A DNA stretch of 7,839 nt from Fidelibacterota bacterium (GTDB lineage Bacteria > Fidelibacterota > UBA2242): assembly GCA_016936335.1 (NCBI GenBank), contig JAFGXZ010000304.1, positions 1 to 7,839 of the forward strand. The letters are read 5' to 3'. The notes beneath the pieces were generated by a model, which made no database searches, was not told where the DNA came from, and was given only the letters and a program-made list of their open reading frames with translations. The position numbers were made by a program, and so were the translations under genes. Numbering within the stretch: position 1 is the stretch's first letter; each line of letters begins with the position of its first letter. Of the stretch, positions 1-6,700 are shown one piece after another.

Positions 1-309
1 GCCGGTTTGCTTGGGTATATTATTGCCTGGATAATCATCCCCGAGAGTATTGAATCCCAGGTTTCAGCGATGAATTCAGAAGAGATTAATCAAGTGCAGT
101 TGAAGATAGGAAACACACCGCAGATACTGATTGGCCTGTTCTTAGTATTTATAGGAGCAGTTTTGTTAATCAGGGATTGCTGGTACCTTGATCAGATCTT
201 TCGGGATATTTTCAGATTTAGTTGGAAATACCTGCTTCCTGGACTACTGATTGGTTTTGGGATTTATATTATTGCTAATAGTAAGCGGTCAAAATCTGAA
301 AATAATTAA
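1..309 (+). CDS. PspC-domain membrane protein, C-terminal part (5' end outside window)
   Basis: The reading frame is open from the first base and stops at TAA 307-309, so 102 codons of a longer gene are visible. The first visible residues (AGLLGYIIAWIIIPES) match the end of a PspC domain, where a hydrophobic helix closes with a W-x-I-I-P-E type motif. Two further hydrophobic stretches follow, at about visible residues 38-57 (ILIGLFLVFIGAVLLI) and 78-93 (LLPGLLIGFGIYIIAN), then a short charged tail with K, R, S and N. This helix pair is typical of PspC-family proteins that carry extra C-terminal transmembrane segments. PspC proteins sit in the inner membrane and take part in envelope-stress (phage-shock) responses, but many relatives are uncharacterised. 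A TTG at position 7 could be taken as a start, but it lies inside the domain, so the true start must lie upstream. The family call is fairly good; the function is inference. Confidence 0.75.
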   Translation, partial: AGLLGYIIAWIIIPESIESQVSAMNSEEINQVQLKIGNTPQILIGLFLVFIGAVLLIRDCWYLDQIFRDIFRFSWKYLLPGLLIGFGIYIIANSKRSKSENN

Positions 310-340
310 AATCGGTTTAATTATTTAAGGATTTTTATTG
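304..340 (+). terminator. Possible weak AT-rich terminator after the PspC-like gene
   Basis: AATTAAA (304-310) can pair with TTTAATT (316-322) around a five-base loop, overlapping the stop codon. An alternative pairing is AAAATC (308-313) with GATTTT (330-335). A T-rich run (332-339) follows. The stems contain almost no GC pairs, so this is a weak candidate only. Confidence 0.22.
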
Positions 341-391
341 AGGTTGAGATTTTAGTTTTGTAAATTAGAAACGTGGTGAAAATATGGGAAA

Positions 392-397
392 TATAAT
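392..397 (+). promoter_or_regulatory. Candidate -10 box (TATAAT) upstream of glutamate dehydrogenase
   Basis: A perfect TATAAT lies 174 bases before the glutamate dehydrogenase start. No good -35 hexamer is found 16-18 bases upstream; TTAGAA at 365-370 is the nearest resemblance, with too long a spacer. If used, transcription would begin near 404 and give a 5' leader of about 165 bases containing the nested hairpin at 503-554. In AT-rich sequence such a hexamer can arise by chance. Confidence 0.3.
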
Positions 398-525
398 GTA
401 TCTAAGGTGTTATAAATGCTGTTGTTATCATATACGGCAGATTTATTATGGATTTTGTCGGTTTCATGTTTATGATTGATTCATTTAGACATATTTTAAT
501 CCGATTGCATCTAAAGTGCTTAAAT
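397..525 (+). repeat. Imperfect direct repeat pair (397-417 and 506-525) in the gdh leader
   Basis: Copy 1 at 397-417 reads TGTATCTAAGGTG followed by TTATAAAT. Copy 2 at 506-525 reads TGCATCTAAAGTG followed by CTTAAAT. They agree at most positions over about 20 bases, with a few mismatches and one gap. Copy 2 forms the left arm of the hairpin at 503-554. Copy 1 could pair with the same right arm (535-543) through about eight bases including one wobble, so the two copies could compete. It may instead be a binding-site pair or coincidence in AT-rich DNA. Confidence 0.3.
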
Positions 526-554
526 AGTTTAAGTTTTAGATGCGATTTTTATTT
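503..554 (+). promoter_or_regulatory. Long nested hairpin with T-rich tail, candidate attenuator of glutamate dehydrogenase
   Basis: GCATCTAAA (507-515) pairs perfectly with TTTAGATGC (535-543). The stem extends outward by A504-T546, T505-A545 and a T506-G544 wobble. Inside it, CTTAAA (519-524) pairs with TTTAAG (528-533) around a UAG loop, leaving only a small bulge. The total is close to 19 pairs. The T-rich run 546-554 follows directly, then the ribosome binding site 556-562. The shape is that of an intrinsic terminator, although poor in GC. Only about 20 bases separate it from the start codon, too few for another promoter, so gdh transcripts must pass through it. It could be a conditional terminator, an mRNA-stabilising 5' structure or an operator palindrome. 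Confidence 0.5.
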
Positions 555-570
555 AGAGAGGGCTTGAGTT

Positions 571-1857
571 ATGGCTGAAAAATCATTTAATGCTTTCGAA
601 ATGGCACAGACGCAATTTGACAAGGTTGCGGACATTCTTGAACTTGAACAGGCTTCAAGGGATATTTTACGTAATCCTATGCGTGAATATCACTTCAATA
701 TACCTGTCAGGATGGATGATGGCACATACAAAGTATTTCGCGGTTTCCGTGTACAACACAATGATGCTCGCGGACCTGGTAAAGGTGGTATCCGATTCCA
801 TCCACAGGAAACCATTGACACGGTTCGAGCATTGGCGATGTGGATGACCTGGAAGTGTGCGGTTGTGGATATTCCTCTGGGAGGAAGCAAGGGCGGCGTC
901 ATTTGCGATCCTCACAATCTGAGTATGCGTGAACAGGAATTGATTTGTCGCGGTTGGATTCGGCAGATTGCACGGGATATTGGTCCCGTAAACGATGTAC
1001 CGGCACCGGATGTCATGACAAGTGCCCAGCATATGCTCTGGATGATGGATGAATACGAAGTGATCTCCGGTGGAAAATACCCGGGAGTCATTACCGGAAA
1101 ACCGGTCGGGCAGGGAGGATCCCTGGGAAGAACTGAAGCTACCGGCTACGGAGTTGTATTTACTCTCCGTGAAGCCTTGAAAGAGATGGATATTAAACCG
1201 GAAGATACAATTGCCAGTGTTCAAGGCTTTGGTAATGTGGCTCAGTATGCGATTGAACTCTACACGCAGTTGGGTGGCAAAGTCATTTGTGTATCCTGTT
1301 GGGATCAGGGTGACCAGACCTCCTACACTTTCCGGAATAAAGGCGGTGTTAAATTAACTGAACTTCAGAAAATAACCGACCATTTTGGTGGCATTGATAA
1401 GAAAAAAGCCAAAGATCTCGGTTACGAGATATTGCCGGGTGATGCGTGGATTGAACAGGATGTTGATATTTTGATTCCGGCAGCAATTGAAAACCAGATT
1501 ACTCAGGATAATGTCGAGAAAATCAGTAAAAAGGTTCGGATTATCGCTGAAGGTGCCAATGGGCCGACAACTCCCGCAGCGGATAAAGTCATTGAAAAGC
1601 GTGGAATATTTATGATTCCCGATTTTCTGGCCAACGCCGGCGGTGTGACCTGCAGTTATTTTGAACAGGTACAGAGCAATATGAACCATTACTGGGAAAA
1701 GGATGTTGTGCTGGGTAATCTCGATGCCAAAATGACGTCTGCATTTATCGCTGTCAGTGATATGGCCAAGAAGGAAAAACTCTATATGCGCGATGCAGCG
1801 TATGTAATCTCGGTAAACCGGGTAGCACACGCATGCCGACTGCGCGGCTGGATTTAA
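571..1857 (+). CDS. gdhA: Glutamate dehydrogenase (Glu/Leu/Phe/Val dehydrogenase family)
   Basis: This cytoplasmic enzyme interconverts glutamate with 2-oxoglutarate plus ammonia using NAD(P). At 428 residues it is full length for the short hexameric class. The N-terminal dimerisation and substrate domain has the GPGKGGIRFHP motif (68-78, K71), K95, the catalytic lysine K107 in GGSKGG, and D147 in NDVPAPDV. The Rossmann domain shows GFGNVA (219-224), IPAAIENQIT (302-311) and NAGGVTCSYFE (355-365). At the end of the second Rossmann strand, where most relatives read V-S-D, this protein reads VSCWDQGD (241-248) followed by a short insertion. NAD or NADP preference is therefore not predictable; I recall this variant as a clade rather than a defect. 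ATG 571 is set by an in-frame TGA at 565-567 and a GAGAGGG ribosome binding site (556-562, 8-base spacing). The gene ends in tandem stops, TAATAA, before a strong terminator, so it is probably monocistronic. The gene symbol follows general usage. Confidence 0.96.
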   Translation: MAEKSFNAFEMAQTQFDKVADILELEQASRDILRNPMREYHFNIPVRMDDGTYKVFRGFRVQHNDARGPGKGGIRFHPQETIDTVRALAMWMTWKCAVVDIPLGGSKGGVICDPHNLSMREQELICRGWIRQIARDIGPVNDVPAPDVMTSAQHMLWMMDEYEVISGGKYPGVITGKPVGQGGSLGRTEATGYGVVFTLREALKEMDIKPEDTIASVQGFGNVAQYAIELYTQLGGKVICVSCWDQGDQTSYTFRNKGGVKLTELQKITDHFGGIDKKKAKDLGYEILPGDAWIEQDVDILIPAAIENQITQDNVEKISKKVRIIAEGANGPTTPAADKVIEKRGIFMIPDFLANAGGVTCSYFEQVQSNMNHYWEKDVVLGNLDAKMTSAFIAVSDMAKKEKLYMRDAAYVISVNRVAHACRLRGWI

Positions 1858-1887
1858 TAAGAAAACCGATTACCTCTTGATTCAGGG

Positions 1888-1923
1888 CAAGCTCTCTTGT
1901 ATAAAGGGAGCTTGTTCTTTTTT
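1888..1923 (+). terminator. Rho-independent terminator of glutamate dehydrogenase
   Basis: CAAGCTCTCTT (1888-1898) pairs with AAGGGAGCTTG (1904-1914) over 11 pairs with one wobble, around a five-base GTATA loop. The T-rich tail TTCTTTTTT (1915-1923) follows immediately. It sits 31 bases after the stop codon and separates gdh from the downstream two-gene operon. A second inverted repeat, TTGTTCT (1912-1918) with AGAACAA (1924-1930), overlaps the tail. Confidence 0.9.
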
Positions 1924-1981
1924 AGAACAAATCTTTTGGAATTAGCGGAATTAAGTATTTACTTATAAATTAGAAATAATA

Positions 1982-1993
1982 GATAATTCAGTG
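1982..1993 (+). promoter_or_regulatory. Candidate -10 element placing the transcript start at the GTG codon
   Basis: GATAAT (1982-1987) matches a -10 consensus in five of six bases and ends five bases before GTG 1993. No Shine-Dalgarno-like sequence precedes the GTG, and a terminator lies upstream, so the operon needs its own promoter between 1924 and 1993. If this box is used, the message would be leaderless or nearly so. The matching -35 region (TTACTT, 1959-1964) is poor. Confidence 0.3.
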
Positions 1994-3744
1994 TGACAAA
2001 AGTAAACGAACCCCATAATATTCCAAAATATAAAAGAGAGCTGCTTGGCTCAAAGGACAGCATTACCTGTATCGGAAATGGTCAATTTGGTGGAAAGGCG
2101 AACGGTCTGGTTTTTATTCAAAGTGTTATCCTTGAAAAATTTGATCGTGACGCTTTTCCGGATATCCAGATAACAGTCCCTAAAATGGTCGTATTATGTA
2201 CAGATATTTTTGATGAATTTATGGCAGCGAATGATCTATACGAGATTGCCTTGTCCGATTCGCAGGATACCCGTATCGCCCATGCTTTCCAAAAAGCCCA
2301 TCTTCCCTCGGAAATGGTCGGTGATTTATGGTCGATGATTGCAAATGTTCATACACCTTTGGCGATCCGATCTTCCAGTATGCTCGAAGACGCTATCTAC
2401 GAGCCTTTTGCCGGAATTTACGCAACAAAAATGATTGCCAACAATCAACTGGACACTGTTTCCAGGTTTAATAAATTGATTGAGGCAATCAAGTTCGTAT
2501 ATGCATCGACATATTTTAAAAAAGCGAAAAATTATTTTAATGCCGTCAGCCGTTCGATTAGTGATGAAAAAATGGCAGTGATCGTCCAGGAAGTAGTCGG
2601 CCGGCGACATGGCATCCGCTACTATCCGAATATCTCTGGTGTTGCCCGGTCGTACAATTATTATCCACTCGGACATGCCAGTCCTGTCGAGGGAATTGTT
2701 GAGTTGGCCCTGGGGCTTGGTCGAACGATCGTTGATGAGGGTATGTCCTGGAATTATTCACCGGCGTATCCCAATGCAAATCCTCCGTTTAATTCGATAA
2801 ATGATTTAATGAAGAATTCCCAGAACAGCTTCTGGGCAGTCAATATGGGGCATATCAGCGATTACGATCCGGTACGGGAAACGGAATACCTCATTAAATC
2901 TAATCTTGCCGAAGCAGACAATGATGGTGTCCTGAATCTACTGGCATCCAGTTATGACTATCGCTCAGATCGTCTTTATCCGGGAACATATGGAAACTTT
3001 CCCAGGGTTCTGACGTTTGCTCCAATTCTGCAGATGAATGAATTGCCGCTAAATGACCTTGTCGTATCGTTAATGCAGGTCTCTCAGCAGGAGGTCGGAA
3101 CCCCAATAGAGATGGAATTTGCGCTAAGTGTCGATCCGGAAAATAAAAATTCTGTCTCCTTTGGTTTTCTCCAGGTCCGGCCAATGGTTGTGTCTTCGGA
3201 GGAGGTGGATTTATTTCAATGTGAGATGTCCGGGGACAATGTTCTGTTAGCGTCAGAAACAGTAATGGGTAATGGCGTTGACTCCACAATATTGGATATT
3301 GTGTATGTCAAACCGGATCAGTTCAGGAAAGAATCCGCCAGAGACATTGTAAAAGAACTTGAGCAGATCAATTCGGAATTGCGAAATGCCGGAAAACATT
3401 ACCTGTTGATTGGATTTGGCCGATGGGGCAGTCGGGATCCCTGGCTGGGAATACCCGTGGAATGGGGACAGATTTCAGGCGCAAAAGTAATTGTGGAATC
3501 TACCTTACCCGAAATAAATGTGGATTTGAGCCAGGGAACCCATTTTTTTCATAATATTAATAGTTTTCAGGTCAGTTATTTTTCGGTGCATCATTCGGGC
3601 AAATATAAAATCGATTGGAATTGGTTGAGCCGGCAGCAAATATCGAAGGATAAACAATTTGTGCGTCATGTAAAATTAAAACATCCGATTTGTGTAAAAG
3701 TCGATGGACGTACTAGCAGAGGAGTAATCCAAAAATGGTATTAA
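1993..3744 (+). CDS. PEP-synthase-like ATP-grasp protein lacking the phosphohistidine and PEP domains (short partner)
   Basis: A 583-residue soluble protein. Residues about 25-400 form a PPDK_N-type (PEP/pyruvate-binding) ATP-grasp domain: GGKANGL (33-39), IRSSSMLED (125-133, R126), FAGIY (139-143), VIVQEVVG (196-203), LALGLG (238-243), EMEFA (373-377, metal-ligand E375) and LQVRPM (393-398, Q394, R396). These nucleotide-binding residues are intact, so ATP binding is likely. After the QxRP strand, true PEP synthase has a swivelling domain with a G-G-x-T/S-C/S-H motif and then a TIM barrel; neither is present. Instead there is a module with GFGRWGSRDPWLG (474-486), SQGTHFF (513-519) and a VKVDGR element near 568-573. 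The next gene repeats this module. GTG 1993 is the only start upstream of the conserved region, since an in-frame TAA lies at 1984-1986; it lacks a visible ribosome binding site. I recall unnamed relatives annotated as PEP/pyruvate-binding proteins; substrate unknown. Confidence 0.85.
   Translation: MTKVNEPHNIPKYKRELLGSKDSITCIGNGQFGGKANGLVFIQSVILEKFDRDAFPDIQITVPKMVVLCTDIFDEFMAANDLYEIALSDSQDTRIAHAFQKAHLPSEMVGDLWSMIANVHTPLAIRSSSMLEDAIYEPFAGIYATKMIANNQLDTVSRFNKLIEAIKFVYASTYFKKAKNYFNAVSRSISDEKMAVIVQEVVGRRHGIRYYPNISGVARSYNYYPLGHASPVEGIVELALGLGRTIVDEGMSWNYSPAYPNANPPFNSINDLMKNSQNSFWAVNMGHISDYDPVRETEYLIKSNLAEADNDGVLNLLASSYDYRSDRLYPGTYGNFPRVLTFAPILQMNELPLNDLVVSLMQVSQQEVGTPIEMEFALSVDPENKNSVSFGFLQVRPMVVSSEEVDLFQCEMSGDNVLLASETVMGNGVDSTILDIVYVKPDQFRKESARDIVKELEQINSELRNAGKHYLLIGFGRWGSRDPWLGIPVEWGQISGAKVIVESTLPEINVDLSQGTHFFHNINSFQVSYFSVHHSGKYKIDWNWLSRQQISKDKQFVRHVKLKHPICVKVDGRTSRGVIQKWY
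3718..3724 (+). promoter_or_regulatory. Shine-Dalgarno for the large ATP-grasp gene, inside the preceding gene
   Basis: AGAGGAG lies 10 bases before ATG 3735 and within the last codons of the upstream gene. It fixes the start of the large gene and, with the 10-base gene overlap, suggests coupled translation and a fixed ratio of the two products. Confidence 0.8.
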
Positions 3745-6700
3745 ATGAAGAATCCGTTGAAAAACTTCATGATATTTTAAACGAACGGGTCAAAGAATTG
3801 AATTGCATCTATACCATTGAAGAACTTTTAAGTAAGACAGAATATTCGTTAGCGGATGTATTTCAGAAAGTCGCGGAAGCGATTCCACCGGGCTGGCAAT
3901 ACCCGGATATCTGTGTCGCCCGGATTGATTTTGAAGGACAGGAATACGTCTCAAAGGGTTTTAAAAAGACGCGTTGGGTTCAGCGGGCAGATATTATCAT
4001 CCAGGATAAATCGGCTGGATTTGTGGAAGTATATTATTCCGATTTTCGACCAACCGCCGATGAAGGACCCTTCCTTAAAGAAGAACGCCGCCTGATCAAT
4101 ACGATCGCGGATCGGCTTGGACATTATCTCCTTCACAATAAATTACGTGATCTGTTTAAGGATTTAGATAAAAACGGGCGAATTCTGCAAAACAAGGATA
4201 AATCCGACTGGACGGTCATTCTGGATTTTTTACGCCGTTCGGATCAGAAATTATACATCCGCTTTTCCCGACGAATGATGAATTACCTCTGCTGGAACGG
4301 TGTTGAAGAGGCCAAGCATATGCTGAAATACTTTGACAAAGCACCTATCAGTGACGAATCTGTGTATATAGACGATGTCAACAGACCATTACAGAAAGCA
4401 TCGATCAGTAATATTCTTCAGGTAAGTGATAAAACTTTTAAAATTGCCGCGGATCGGCTTAGCGGCAACGAAATCCTGATATGCATTCAAAAATGGCTTC
4501 AGGAAGATAAATCCAGTTTTCTTGTGCGAGCGCTTGAAACGCAGGGCAATCCGCTTTCGGAAATCGCGGATGCGCTGGCCCGTTTTTATCACCTGGCCCA
4601 AGAGGGTATTCAACTTTCAGAATCCACGAGAAAAACGCTCAATGTATCGTTGATACGACGATTTTTTACCGATCAACTGGATTATATTAATAAAGCGAAA
4701 AACTTTGTCGACATTGAGGATTTTCATGAATTATTAACGCGAATTATCTATACGCCCGACAGTCATGGAAAACTCGGTGGTAAGAGCGCCGGCCTGTTTC
4801 TGGCTTCCCAGATACTCAAAAGGGCGTTGGGTGAATACGAAATCCTGGACCAGGTGAAAATCCCGAAGACCTGGTACATTAGTTCTGACGTTTTGATCAA
4901 TTATCTGCATTATAACAATCTTGAAGAGGTAATCGAGCAGAAGTATAAGGAAATTGACCAGATCCGTCAGGAATATCCTCACATTATTCAGGTCCTGAAA
5001 AATGCCAGTTTTCCGCCGGAAATTGTAAAATCACTCGGTATGGCTCTGGATGATTTCAAAGATTCACCCTTAATTGTGCGCAGTTCCAGCCTGTTAGAAG
5101 ACCGTTCCGGTTCAGCCTTTTCCGGAAAATATAAAAGCCTGTTTCTGGCCAACCAGGGCAGCCGGGAAGAACGGTTGGAAGCTCTGATCGATGCCATATC
5201 CGAAGTGTACGCCTCGACCTTTAGTCCCGATCCGATTGAATACCGGGCTGAACGTGGATTACTGGATTTTCATGAAGAGATGGGAATTATGATTGAAGAA
5301 GTCGTCGGGAAAAAAGTTGGAAAATATTTTCTGACGCCCTACGCCGGTGTGGCCTTCAGTAATAATGAATTTCGCTGGTCGCCGCGAATTAAACGGGACG
5401 ACGGGTTAATCCGTCTGGTTCCGGGTCTGGGAACCAGGGCCGTTGACCGCCTCAGCAGTGATTTTCCGATTTTGGTCGCACCGGGGCAACCAAAGTTGCG
5501 TGTTAATGTGAGTGTTGATGAAATGGTGCGTTACTCGCCACAAAAAATGGATGTAATCAACTTGGAAACCAACAGTTTTGAGACTATCGATGCCATCCAT
5601 TTAATTCGGGAATTTGGCCGGGAATATCCCAATGTATCAAAAGTAATATCATTTCTGAAAGGCGATCACATTGAGCAACCCTTTGGTTTGAATTATAATT
5701 TGGACCAGGAAGATATCCTAATCACATTTGAAGGCCTTATTGAAAAAACCCCCTTTGTGAAATTGATTCGAACTGTTTTAAATATACTGGAAGAAAAACT
5801 TGGTACTCCCGTGGATATCGAATTTGCCAGTGACGGAGAATTCCTGTATCTTTTACAATGCCGACCACAGTGTTATTCCCATGATATTGTTGCCTCGCCA
5901 ATTCCGAAAGATATTCCTGAAAAGGATATTATCTTTTCCGCTAACCGGTATGTGTCCAATGGGCAGGTTCCTGATATAACCCACCTGGTTTATGTTGTTC
6001 CTGAAAAATATGCTGAAATCGACAGCAAGGAAAAACTGAGTACCATTGGTGAGGTCATCAGCAATTTAAATAATCTGTTACCAAAGCGTCAGTTTATTCT
6101 TATGGGGCCGGGGCGCTGGGGCAGTCGCGGAGATATAAAACTCGGTGTGAGCGTGACTTATTCAGACATTAATAATACAGCTGCTCTGATTGAAATCGCC
6201 CGGAAAAAGGGTAATTATTTGCCGGACCTGTCCTTCGGGACTCACTTTTTTCAAGACCTGGTGGAAGCTTCAATCCGTTATTTACCGCTTTACCCCGACG
6301 ATGAAGGCACCAATTTTAACGATCATTTTCTAAACACCAGCCCGAATATTTTGGACAAAATCTTGCCGGAATTCGATTATTTATCCGATGTTATTCGAGT
6401 CATAGATATTCCGGCGGTGACTGATGGTTTGGTGCTAAAGTTGCTGATGAATGCCGATCTGGATGAAGCTGTTGCGATTCTTGCGAGACCCAGCTTACAA
6501 AAAGAAGTCTCGATCCGACCTAGTATTTCTATTATACAACCAAGCGATGATTACTGGCGTTGGCGGTTGCAGATGTCAGGTCGAATTGCTGCGAATCTTG
6601 ATTCGGAGCGATTCGGTGTCAAAGCGTTTTATGTGTTTGGAAGTACGAAAAATGCCACAGCCGGACCCGGTAGCGATATTGATTTGTTGATTCACTTCAC

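Noticed and set aside
667..1224. Long minus-strand open frames inside the glutamate dehydrogenase gene
   Set aside because: They lie opposite a highly conserved coding gene, show no recognisable domain, and look like codon-bias shadows.
2900..3289. Minus-strand open frames inside the ATP-grasp genes (for example 2900-3289 and 2326-2676)
   Set aside because: The sense strand carries conserved motifs across these stretches. The antisense products have no plausible fold or start context.
3700..3760. One large gene split by a frameshift at the overlap
   Set aside because: Each protein has its own complete ATP-grasp domain and C-terminal module, and the second gene has a good ribosome binding site. 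They are paralogs in tandem.
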